64,000 nt of DNA, from contig NZ_CP110973.1 in the NCBI RefSeq assembly GCF_026248825.1, positions 1,922,001 through 1,986,000 of the forward strand. The letters are read 5' to 3'. Each line of letters begins with the position of its first letter. Position 1 is the first letter of the stretch. Source of the stretch: Larkinella insperata (GTDB taxonomy: Bacteria; Bacteroidota; Bacteroidia; Cytophagales; Spirosomataceae). Of this stretch, positions 53,726 through 62,052 are shown piece by piece. The notes below the pieces were generated by a model. The model saw only the letters and a program-made list of their open reading frames with translations. It did not search any database and had not been told where the DNA came from. Made by a program: the position numbers and the translations under genes.

Positions 53726-55444
53726 ATGCATTTGAACGGAAAAGCCCGGGAACAGATGAGCTACGATGCCATTGTGATCGGTTCGGGAATCAGCGGAGGC
53801 TGGGCGGCCAAGGAACTGTGCGAAAAAGGCCTGAAAACGCTGGTATTGGAACGGGGCCGCCCGGTGAAACACGTGACGGACTACCCCACCGCCATGGCCA
53901 ATCCGTGGGACCTGCCCCACCGCAACCGAATGCCCGATGCTTTCGAAACCGCCAACCCCGTTGCGACCAAGTGTTATGCCCTGGACGAAGCGACGCAGCA
54001 ATTTTTCGTCAAAGATGCCGACCACCCTTATATTCAGGAGAAACCGTTCGACTGGATTCGGGGCTATCAGGTGGGCGGCAAATCGCTGATCTGGGCGCGG
54101 CAAACCCAGCGGTGGAGCGACTACGAGTTTCAGGCACCCGCCCGCGACGGTTTTGCGGTCGACTGGCCCATCCGTTACGCCGACCTGGCCCCCTGGTACA
54201 GCCATGTTGAACGGTTTGTTGGTATCAGCGGCAACAAAGACGGTATCGACAGCCTGCCCGACGGCGAATTTCTGCCGCCGTTTGAACTCAACTGCGTTGA
54301 AAAACACATTCAGAAAGCCGTAAGAGACAACTATGCCGATCGGCACGTCATCATCGGTCGCTGCGCCCACCTGACCAAACCCCAGGCCGTTCATTTGCAG
54401 CAGGGCCGGGGCCAATGCCAGTCGCGGAGCCTGTGTTATCGGGGGTGCCCGTTTGGCGGTTATTTCAGTTCCAATTCGGCGACCCTTCCTTGGGCGGCCA
54501 AAACCGGTAATCTGACCCTGCGACCCGATTCTGTTGTTCATTCAATTATGTATGACGACAAAAAAGGGTCTGGCAGGGCGACCGGCGTGCGGGTGATTGA
54601 TGCCAACACGAAGCAGATGACGGAGTATTTCGCCAAGATCATTTTCGTCAACGCGGCTGCTCTCAATTCCAACCTGATTTTGCTGAATTCAACGTCCAGC
54701 CGTTTTCCAAACGGTTTGGGCAACGACAACGGTTTGCTGGGTCGTTACGTGGCTTTTCACAATTACCGGGGCAGCCTGACGGCAGCGTTCGACGGGTATG
54801 AAAATCAGTATTTCTACGGCCGTCGGCCCACCACGGCTTTTATGCCCTCATTCCGGAACGTGAAAAAGCAGGAAACAGATTTTCAGCGGGGGTATATGGT
54901 GGCGTTCAGCGCCGGTCGGGCGGGCTGGGGACGCGGCATGGGCCAGGAAGGCTTCGGCGCCGAATTCAAAGAAAGCCTGCTGACACCCGGCAACTGGAGC
55001 GTGTACATGATGATGCAGGGCGAAACCGTACCGAAGTACGAAAACCACGTTCGATTGAGCCCAGATCAGAAAGATCCGTTTGGCATTCCGCAACTAATTA
55101 CTTCGATTGGGTACGATGCGAACGACGAGAAGGTGATCAAAGACTTTTTAGTGCAGGGGGCTGAAATGCTGGAAAAGGCGGGTTGTAAAAAGATCGCGTC
55201 GTACGACGACAACCGGAATCCCGGTCTGGATATTCACGAAATGGGGGGCGTTCGGATGGGCCACGACCCCAAAACTTCGTTGCTCAACCAGTGGAACCAG
55301 CTTCACACTTGTAAAAACGTGTTTGTTACCGACGGGGCCTGCATGACGTCCGTCGGCAACCAAAACCCGTCCATCACCTTCATGGCCTTGACCGCCCGGG
55401 CCGCGAATTATGCGGCAGCGGAATTAAAGAAAGGAAACCTGTAG
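53726..55444 (+). CDS. GMC family FAD-dependent oxidoreductase
   Basis: 572 residues from the ATG at 53726; start choice rests on MHLNGKAREQMSYDAIVIGS resembling related proteins. FAD dinucleotide fold: VIGSGISGGWAAKELCE. Central PGWQ-like part: VGGKSLIWARQTQRWSD. The C-terminal GMC domain has DIHEMGGVRMGHDPKTS and FVTDGACMTSVGNQNPSIT. It should oxidise an alcohol or sugar. No signal peptide, and no gluconate dehydrogenase gamma-subunit-like gene next to it, which often accompanies this subgroup. Downstream GLPGLI gene is convergent. Confidence 0.88.
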   Translation: MHLNGKAREQMSYDAIVIGSGISGGWAAKELCEKGLKTLVLERGRPVKHVTDYPTAMANPWDLPHRNRMPDAFETANPVATKCYALDEATQQFFVKDADHPYIQEKPFDWIRGYQVGGKSLIWARQTQRWSDYEFQAPARDGFAVDWPIRYADLAPWYSHVERFVGISGNKDGIDSLPDGEFLPPFELNCVEKHIQKAVRDNYADRHVIIGRCAHLTKPQAVHLQQGRGQCQSRSLCYRGCPFGGYFSSNSATLPWAAKTGNLTLRPDSVVHSIMYDDKKGSGRATGVRVIDANTKQMTEYFAKIIFVNAAALNSNLILLNSTSSRFPNGLGNDNGLLGRYVAFHNYRGSLTAAFDGYENQYFYGRRPTTAFMPSFRNVKKQETDFQRGYMVAFSAGRAGWGRGMGQEGFGAEFKESLLTPGNWSVYMMMQGETVPKYENHVRLSPDQKDPFGIPQLITSIGYDANDEKVIKDFLVQGAEMLEKAGCKKIASYDDNRNPGLDIHEMGGVRMGHDPKTSLLNQWNQLHTCKNVFVTDGACMTSVGNQNPSITFMALTARAANYAAAELKKGNL

Positions 55445-55458
55445 AGTGAGTTATGAGT

Positions 55459-55508
55459 GAAGAATGATGAGTGGGTTACTGCATCTAATTCTTCACTCAT
55501 CATTCTTC
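55459..55508. terminator. 15-bp inverted repeat between convergent GMC and GLPGLI genes
   Basis: GAAGAATGATGAGTG (55459-55473) with CACTCATCATTCTTC (55494-55508), perfect; 20-base loop. The left arm is purine-rich. It abuts the GLPGLI stop codon and could terminate both genes. Confidence 0.6.
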
Positions 55509-56255
55509 TTAATACCGTATCCCCCAATACGGGTTTTCCTGCGCTTTGATGCTGGACTGGATATGGTCTTTGATGATCTTGTCGTAATCGGCCGTTTTAA
55601 TTTTCTTTCCTTTTATTTTCTTACTGGCGGTAAGCTCTTTCGACACATCCCGAAGGTCGATCTTAGTAGCCGTCACCACGGCATCCCCATCATTTATATC
55701 CAACTCCAGAATTAAGCCCGGTAAGCCAGAATATTGTTCCGGCCCTGCCGAAACCGGAATGTCCTGAGCAAACCAGGCGACAATTTTTTGTCCTCTGATG
55801 GGATCTTCAGTTTCGGCCTTCATGCAAATGTGTCCGGCAATATCCTTCAACTGGTTCAGAATTTTCCATTGGGGCGTTTTCAGCGAATCTTCAACGAGGT
55901 AGGTTTTTCCCAACATTTCGATCACATCCGATTTGGTTTCCTGTTTGAAATCCCGCCGGATAATATAATCGCTGTTCCGGGAGGAATACCGGCCGTCTTC
56001 GCTTCGCCAGTATTCGTCTTCGTTCGTATAAAGGCTCTGATCTTCGTTAAAATAGAGAACCAGCTTATGCTTGCTCTCACTAAAATTTTTGTAAGACGCC
56101 TTCATTCGTTCTTTCTGGTCCAGACTTAGAAACGGCAGTCGGGCCAGGATTTTAGCAAAATCCTGCGTTCGTTCATAGGTAACCACGCCTTCCAGCTTCT
56201 GGGCTATCGTCGGGAACGCCGACAGGAGAAAAATCAGCAACAAAATCCTCTTCAT
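55509..56255 (-). CDS. GLPGLI family protein
   Basis: 248 residues. A signal peptide (about 1-18) and the family name motif in YSGLPGLILELDINDGD (about 175-185). Sequence before it, GHICMKAETEDPIRGQKIVA, also fits this Bacteroidota-specific family of unknown function. It starts 20 bases after the receptor gene on the same strand, so it is very likely co-transcribed with it. GLPGLI genes commonly neighbour such receptors, which suggests a role in periplasmic transport or signalling. Confidence 0.88.
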   Translation of the reverse strand: MKRILLLIFLLSAFPTIAQKLEGVVTYERTQDFAKILARLPFLSLDQKERMKASYKNFSESKHKLVLYFNEDQSLYTNEDEYWRSEDGRYSSRNSDYIIRRDFKQETKSDVIEMLGKTYLVEDSLKTPQWKILNQLKDIAGHICMKAETEDPIRGQKIVAWFAQDIPVSAGPEQYSGLPGLILELDINDGDAVVTATKIDLRDVSKELTASKKIKGKKIKTADYDKIIKDHIQSSIKAQENPYWGIRY

Positions 56256-56275
56256 ATTATTTATTATTTTGCGTA

Positions 56276-59086
56276 TTACCAGCCATTATTCTGACGCATC
56301 TGCGATTTTAAGCCCCGAACGTTATAGGAAACGGAGAGCATAAAATATTGAGCCAGTGTCTGAACCACTTCCCGTTGGACGAAATTCTGATAGGCCTGCT
56401 GCGTAATGCCCCGGTTTTTGTTGAAAACATCATACGCCGTCAGTCGTACCTCCGCCTTATTATCCTTCAGGAACTGCTTATATACCGCCAGATTCAGGAT
56501 GGGTAGCTTCTGTGTAAAGGGAAACCGTTCATTTTTCAGCTTATAAACCTGGTAATTCATTTGTCCATTGAAGAAAATACCGCCGGGGAACTGAATATTC
56601 ATCGAACCACCATAATTGTGATTATAAATCTTCTGGTTCTGGCTTGAATTGATTGAGTAGCGTGTATCCGTAAAGCCCCAGTTGAAATACGGATAGAGCG
56701 TAAACTTATCAAAAAGTGTCAAGTCAAGATTGGCCCGGAAGTTATAATTATCACTTCGGGTATCGTTCAAGACGGTATTGATATAAATGGGGTTCTTGTT
56801 AAAGTTCAAGCTACTGCTCAGGTTTAAAGTTGCCTTAGTTTTTTTCAGCGGAAAGCCAAAATTAAGATAAGATCCTACACGGGTACCACCACTAATATTC
56901 TCAGGCCGACTGGTTGTTATCAGATTTTCATCTATAGTTTGGTTGTAAACGATCTGGTTGATATTGTACCCGTAGTTAAGATTCACATAGTAGTTGATAA
57001 AATTGCCGGGATTGAAGCTACTGAAGGAGCCGTTAAAATTGTGAGTCAGCGAAGGCAATAAACCCGGATTTCCTTCCTGAATGAACCGGGGGTTACTGTT
57101 GTCAACCACGCCGGGCTGTAACTGGCTGGTTTGGGGCTGCTGAATGTTTACATTGTAATACAACCCCATGCTCTTGTTTTTGAGCCGGTAATTGCCCGAG
57201 AAATTGGGCGCTATGGTAAAATACTGGCGGTTCACATTCGTGAAAGACGTTGCAGTCTGGTCCGGGGCAAACCGGCCCGCCAGCTTGTACCATACACCGG
57301 CCAGACCACCTGATATATTAAACCCCTTATCCGAATAGCGAATCACCGTTCCCGCCCGGTTATACGTATAATCATTGGTGTAATACCGGCTCAGGGCATT
57401 ATTTCGTCTGGAGCCTTCATCGAACACATCCCGATCCACCTTGTCATTGCGCAGGCTAAAATTGTAAAACGTTTCCCAGAACATGGTTTTCGTTAACGGC
57501 TCAATGTAGTGCAGGCTGGATTTGAGTTCGGTTCTCAGGCTCGAATTAGTAACATCCTGATTAATCCGTACAATGGTCGGGCCGGCGCCGGTGCTATCCG
57601 TAAAGAAGGTGTTTGTTGAGCGTTGTGTGGCCAAACCATCGCTATCATTCAGGTTAAAGGCCACACTAGCCGCGAAGTTGCGCCCTTTCTTCAAAAACTT
57701 GTGCCGAAAAATAGCCGTTGTGGCCAATTGAACACCATTAAAATTATTACGGTTATCTAAATTGGTTTGGCTTGTATCCGTTGCCCGGTAAAAGTTCTGG
57801 TTACTGAATTGGGCGTTATTGCCGCTGTTCGCGCGCAGGTTGCCAATCAGAACCAAGGTATTGAGCGAATCAAGTTGCTGTTCATACCGTGCACTGCCCC
57901 GGTGATTACGGCTGAAGCTCCCCTGGCTATTGCCGCCAGTGGTCACAAAAGTGCCTTCGGGTAAAAAGGTTTGTTTATCAAACGTCGAGTTAAGGGTTTG
58001 GCCGGTCTGGTTGTAGAAGTAATTGGAACTGAGCTTGGTCTTCTTCGTGTCGTAATTGTAATTGGCCCCACCGGCATAATTACGGGAGAATCCCCGGTTG
58101 CTGCTGTAGCCCCCCGTCACTGGAACGCCCATGCCATCGTCTCCGCCAAAAAAGTACATCCCTCCGCTGTAGAATCCAAAATCACCCTGGTCCTCCCAGT
58201 TAAACGACTGACTGCCGCGAAAATCCTGATAATCGTCCCAGGATAAGCCCGTCTGGTTAATGTTGTTACCAAAACCCAGCACCGACATCTGCTCCTTGGT
58301 ATTGAATCGGTTGTAATTTCCCCGTAATTGAAAACGATCTTTGGTGCCTGCTCCGGCCGTTACTTTTCCAAAACCGCCCCTTTTGTGGCTTTCCTTTAAG
58401 GCCAGGTTAACGGCTTTTTCCCGTTTTCCATCATCGATGCCAGTGGTTTTGGCGGCCTCCGTTTTATCGTTGAAAATCTGAATTTTGTCAATAGCTTCGG
58501 CCGGCAGGTTTTTGGTCGCCAGTTTTGGATCGGTACCGAAAAAAGTCTTGCCGTCCACCGTCACTTTTTTAACGTCCTCACCCTGGGCCTTAATATTACC
58601 GTCCTGATCCACCTGTACACCCGGCAGGCGTTTCAGCAGCTCCTCCACCGTTGATCCGGCCGGTACTTTAAATGAACTGGCGTTGTACTCAATCGTATCC
58701 CCCCGAATGGAGAGCGGAGCCCGGGCGGTTTTCACCACCACCTCCAGCAGTTCTTTTTGAATAGGGCGGATTTCCAGTGCGCCCAGATCAGTTAGGTCCC
58801 CGCTGCCCGGACTGACTTCTTTCTGGAGGGGCAGAAAGCCGACGTACGATACCTTCAGGATATACGGAGCCCGTTTTACGTTCCGGAACTCAAAGGCTCC
58901 TTTGTCGTTCGTTCGTCCAAAATTGACCAGTGCCGAGTCTTTTGGAGTCAGCAGCATGACCGTGGCACCGGGAAGAACAGCTTTATTGGTATCTGTAATG
59001 GCCCCCCGAATGGTAAAGCGGGGTGACTGGGCAAAAGCCGTACAATAGCCAGCCAGCAACAGAAGCAGCAAGAGAAGTTTTTTCAT
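56276..59086 (-). CDS. TonB-type outer-membrane beta-barrel receptor (OMP_b-brl_3 family)
   Basis: 936 residues. Signal peptide about 1-19, then a carboxypeptidase-regulatory-like domain (about 22-105; IRGAITDTNKAVLPGATVML), a plug domain (about 115-220; FKVPAGSTVEELLKRLPGVQ) and a long barrel ending in an aromatic residue (RQNNGW). No SusD partner is present, so polysaccharide import is not the obvious role; this group more often goes with GLPGLI proteins. A stretch rich in Gly, Asn and aromatic residues occurs in the barrel (SGGMYFFGGDDGMGVPVTGG). Ligand unknown. Confidence 0.9.
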   Translation of the reverse strand: MKKLLLLLLLLAGYCTAFAQSPRFTIRGAITDTNKAVLPGATVMLLTPKDSALVNFGRTNDKGAFEFRNVKRAPYILKVSYVGFLPLQKEVSPGSGDLTDLGALEIRPIQKELLEVVVKTARAPLSIRGDTIEYNASSFKVPAGSTVEELLKRLPGVQVDQDGNIKAQGEDVKKVTVDGKTFFGTDPKLATKNLPAEAIDKIQIFNDKTEAAKTTGIDDGKREKAVNLALKESHKRGGFGKVTAGAGTKDRFQLRGNYNRFNTKEQMSVLGFGNNINQTGLSWDDYQDFRGSQSFNWEDQGDFGFYSGGMYFFGGDDGMGVPVTGGYSSNRGFSRNYAGGANYNYDTKKTKLSSNYFYNQTGQTLNSTFDKQTFLPEGTFVTTGGNSQGSFSRNHRGSARYEQQLDSLNTLVLIGNLRANSGNNAQFSNQNFYRATDTSQTNLDNRNNFNGVQLATTAIFRHKFLKKGRNFAASVAFNLNDSDGLATQRSTNTFFTDSTGAGPTIVRINQDVTNSSLRTELKSSLHYIEPLTKTMFWETFYNFSLRNDKVDRDVFDEGSRRNNALSRYYTNDYTYNRAGTVIRYSDKGFNISGGLAGVWYKLAGRFAPDQTATSFTNVNRQYFTIAPNFSGNYRLKNKSMGLYYNVNIQQPQTSQLQPGVVDNSNPRFIQEGNPGLLPSLTHNFNGSFSSFNPGNFINYYVNLNYGYNINQIVYNQTIDENLITTSRPENISGGTRVGSYLNFGFPLKKTKATLNLSSSLNFNKNPIYINTVLNDTRSDNYNFRANLDLTLFDKFTLYPYFNWGFTDTRYSINSSQNQKIYNHNYGGSMNIQFPGGIFFNGQMNYQVYKLKNERFPFTQKLPILNLAVYKQFLKDNKAEVRLTAYDVFNKNRGITQQAYQNFVQREVVQTLAQYFMLSVSYNVRGLKSQMRQNNGW

Positions 59087-59146
59087 GGGATAGGAATTGG
59101 TTGTGAATCAGAGCCGGTAAATTCTAAAGAATTATCATTCGTTGCT

Positions 59147-59174
59147 GAAAGTTAACATTTTTTAGTAGTTACAA
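59147..59174 (-). promoter_or_regulatory. Weak promoter candidate for the receptor-GLPGLI operon
   Basis: TTG (59174-59172), 17 bases, TAACTTTC (59154-59147) on the minus strand. One mismatch in the -7 box and short spacing. Confidence 0.3.
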
Positions 59175-59195
59175 CTATAATACTAGTTAAAAAAT

Positions 59196-59491
59196 TATTT
59201 TTGTAGGTAGTTGAGCGGAAGTGAGAAATGCTGGTATGATCATAAAATTTTTGGAAAGACACTATCAACCAAGAAATGTTGCACCGACTTTCCTTTAAGA
59301 ATGATATTAAAGAGAAAAAGCCGGGAGTGTGGCCAAAATATTTTGCTTTTTTGGAGAGCGCCGTGCAACGTCAGCAACCCGCACTGCATCTTTTGGACGA
59401 TTAGCAATCCCATAAACCCTCTGGTAGTACAAAAGCCGGAGCTAAACGATCAGCATAGCGGGGCACCATTACTTTCCAAAAACACCGTATC
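59196..59491 (+). other. Leader or intergenic region before the 110-residue orphan gene
   Basis: TATTTTTG at 59196-59203 fits TAnnTTTG but lacks a clear -33 box. The next 280 bases hold only a weak TTG-started frame (59211-59495) without domain features. Either a long leader or a small RNA could lie here. I cannot support either further. Confidence 0.3.
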
Positions 59492-59824
59492 ATGAATTTG
59501 ATGAACTCTTGGGCTACCCGGACCCCTATGGCCACTCCCCTGACCCATTACACCGTTGAAATGGAACACAGCGGTTTATCCGGCTGGATCAACTACCGCG
59601 AATCCATGCTGACGTTACGCTTCTCCTATGAGCGGATGCTGACCTCCCTCTACGTCTTTGTACCGGGCGACGAACAATGGTCCGCCTACTGCCGTAGTTC
59701 CGGTGCCCGAACCGCGACCCCCCGCCGAACCGAAATCATCCAGCGGATTGCCGCAGAACTTCGCACGCAACAAGCGTCGTCGATGGTTCAGATTAATGAA
59801 TACGGAATTGAAGTGGTATTTTAA
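59492..59824 (+). CDS. Hypothetical protein, 110 residues
   Basis: Starts MNLMNSWATRTPMATPLTHY at an ATG. No signal peptide or membrane helix. An antiparallel beta pattern (TVEMEHSGLSGWINYRESML, LTLRFSYERMLTSLYVFVPG) precedes a helix (TEIIQRIAAELRTQQ) and a final strand (INEYGIEVVF). Codon use and the ordered hydrophobic pattern suggest a real, small alpha-beta cytoplasmic protein. I do not recognise the family. The gene stands alone with long non-coding flanks on both sides. Confidence 0.6.
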   Translation: MNLMNSWATRTPMATPLTHYTVEMEHSGLSGWINYRESMLTLRFSYERMLTSLYVFVPGDEQWSAYCRSSGARTATPRRTEIIQRIAAELRTQQASSMVQINEYGIEVVF

Positions 59825-60192
59825 CCCCAAAAGCCCATAACCAGCGCTAACCGATCATTTATTCTAATCGATTAAACGAAGCCTATTACTTACCTCAACT
59901 TGAAAAGTTAGCAAGATTCTTATTTAAGGCCCTCTTCTTAAAACTACCTATAATACTACGATTTACCTAGCTTCATTATCAAAAATGATCCTCACACCAT
60001 TTGATTAGTCTTTTACGTTCGTAATCTGGAAGTTCCATTCCCGGCACATGCTAATTATCAGACATATACTAGATCATAACGCAATTAGTTTAAAGTAATC
60101 CGGGACAAAATACATCCTTCTTTCATAAGTATTTATTACCATTTCTTACAGACTTTTATTAGCTTTAAAAGCAATTCCAGTTTGTCTAAGTT
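59825..60192. other. AT-rich intergenic region
   Basis: About 368 bases without a credible reading frame. The end contains TTAC-N20-TAGCTTTA (60136-60167), a weak promoter match for the kinase gene at 60193. I see no strong hairpin. Confidence 0.4.
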
Positions 60193-62007
60193 ATGGTTAC
60201 TTCTGCTTTTCAATGCAAATTCGTGTTAATCTTCCTGTTTATTACCTATGGGTTGATAAGTACGGGCATGGCTCAGCAACCAGCTCCCCTTAAACTTCAA
60301 ACCGATAAGCTGCTTTATGCAGACTCGGTCTACCAGGAGGCTATCACAGAAAAGGATTCCCTGAAACTGGCGGAAGCTTATTTTCTGTACGGTAAGACTT
60401 ACAACTCAGCCGGCGATTATTTGATGTCCCAGCAGTGGTTCCTGCACTCCCTGGCCATTCTTGAACCTCGGGGCGATTCGTATGCTCTCAGTCGCCTTTA
60501 CAGTGTGCTATCGTACCTGCAGGAGAATTACCAGGAAACTCTCCACTATGCTTTCCTGTCGCTGGCCGTCAGCCGCCGTATAAAATCAGATAAGGCACTG
60601 ATGCGCGCCTATCTCACGTTGGCCCATATTTATCAGACAGATTGGTCTGGAAAGAACCAGCATGTGTACGGCATCCTGTCGTCCAATGTGTACCGAATGG
60701 ATTGGTCCAAAGCCGGGAAGAAACCGAACTTGCCCAAACCCAGGGCCGACAGCGCCTTATATTACATTAAAAAGGTGTATGAGCTCTCTTACAAGCTGAA
60801 TGATCACGTTGCCATGATTGAGTCCAATATTCACCTGGGGCGTTTTCTGTGGAATACGTATCAAAATCCGCGGGCTCTTGACTACTTACAAAAAGGGCTG
60901 GCTATAGCAACGGCAGATACCGAAGAGCGGATGCAGATAAGGTTAATGCTGTACATGACTTCTGTTCACATTGCCCGCCGTCAGCCCACCCAGGCGGCCC
61001 GTTTACTCACTGAGGCCCAGCAACTGCTTGATCGAAGCGACATCAATGATTATTTCATCAATGCGCAGTTTGAAGGGGCCTATACCGATTACTATTCCTT
61101 AATTGGAGATTGGAAACGTGCTTTTGAACATGGTCAGAAACTCCATACGATGGAAATTAACAATTACATCGCCGACCACGATGGGGCCGTAACCCGGCTG
61201 AGTATGGAGTATAAATCAGAGCAGAAGGAAGCCAAGCTGCGGGCTCAGAAAAATGAACTGGAGTTGCGTTCGGAAACGTTGCGGGCTCAGCAGCGACTGA
61301 CGTGGGCCATATCGGCGCTGTTGGGCGTAACGGTGGCGATGGCCATTGTTTTTTTCCGGCTTTACCGCAAAAATCGGCGCATGAGCGAACGGAATGTGGA
61401 ATTGGTTCGGGAACAGAATCACCGCGTAAAGAACAACCTACAGGTGATTTCGAGCCTGCTGAACCTGCAATTTAACCAGCTTACTGACGAAAACGCCAAA
61501 CGAATGGTCGAAGAAAGCCAGATGCGGGTGCAGGCGATGTCTATTCTTCACCAACGGCTTTATGCTGGCGATGAGCAGGGTGATCAGCAGGTTGTCGTGG
61601 ATACCTCCGAATTCATCATTGAACTGGTCGAAGAGGTCTTAAAAGCTTACGGTTATTCGGCCATTCATCCCATCTACGATCTGGACCCTCTGGAGCTATC
61701 CGCTGATGAAGCCCTGCCGCTGGGCCTTATCATCAACGAACTGACTACCAATGCCTGTAAATACGCCTTTGCCGACCACCCCTACCCGGCTTTCAGCATT
61801 TCAAGTCGACGAAACGGAAACAAATTCACGCTGTCAGTAACCGATAATGGCCCCGGCTTACCCAGCCACGTCAGCATGGACGGTTCTTCAAATCAACGAC
61901 TTACGTTTGGATTGCGGCTGATCCTAATGGAAGTCCAGCAGTTGCAGGGGACGTGTGAGTTTGAATCAAAAGGGGGGACCCACTTTTCAATGGAATTCAA
62001 GGTTTGA
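60193..62007 (+). CDS. Membrane sensor histidine kinase, TPR-like sensor and HisKA_2 core
   Basis: 604 residues. Signal peptide (about 1-27, ending GMAQ), a periplasmic region of TPR-like helical repeats (about 30-340), one coiled coil, a membrane helix (about 370-392), and a kinase core. The phospho-histidine lies in EQNHRVKNNLQVISSLLNLQ, the mark of the HisKA_2 family, with an ATPase containing INELTTNACKYAF and VTDNGPGLP. No response regulator is adjacent. These kinases often signal to separate LytTR or general stress regulators. Confidence 0.9.
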   Translation: MVTSAFQCKFVLIFLFITYGLISTGMAQQPAPLKLQTDKLLYADSVYQEAITEKDSLKLAEAYFLYGKTYNSAGDYLMSQQWFLHSLAILEPRGDSYALSRLYSVLSYLQENYQETLHYAFLSLAVSRRIKSDKALMRAYLTLAHIYQTDWSGKNQHVYGILSSNVYRMDWSKAGKKPNLPKPRADSALYYIKKVYELSYKLNDHVAMIESNIHLGRFLWNTYQNPRALDYLQKGLAIATADTEERMQIRLMLYMTSVHIARRQPTQAARLLTEAQQLLDRSDINDYFINAQFEGAYTDYYSLIGDWKRAFEHGQKLHTMEINNYIADHDGAVTRLSMEYKSEQKEAKLRAQKNELELRSETLRAQQRLTWAISALLGVTVAMAIVFFRLYRKNRRMSERNVELVREQNHRVKNNLQVISSLLNLQFNQLTDENAKRMVEESQMRVQAMSILHQRLYAGDEQGDQQVVVDTSEFIIELVEEVLKAYGYSAIHPIYDLDPLELSADEALPLGLIINELTTNACKYAFADHPYPAFSISSRRNGNKFTLSVTDNGPGLPSHVSMDGSSNQRLTFGLRLILMEVQQLQGTCEFESKGGTHFSMEFKV

Positions 62008-62052
62008 CACCGTTACAACCAATCTCTTTGCTTGATTCCGCTACGGCTTTCT

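Noticed and set aside
59211..59495. 94-codon frame from a TTG
   Set aside because: Starts within a few bases of the predicted transcription start, odd composition (many C and W), no domain; overlaps the start of the better gene at 59492.
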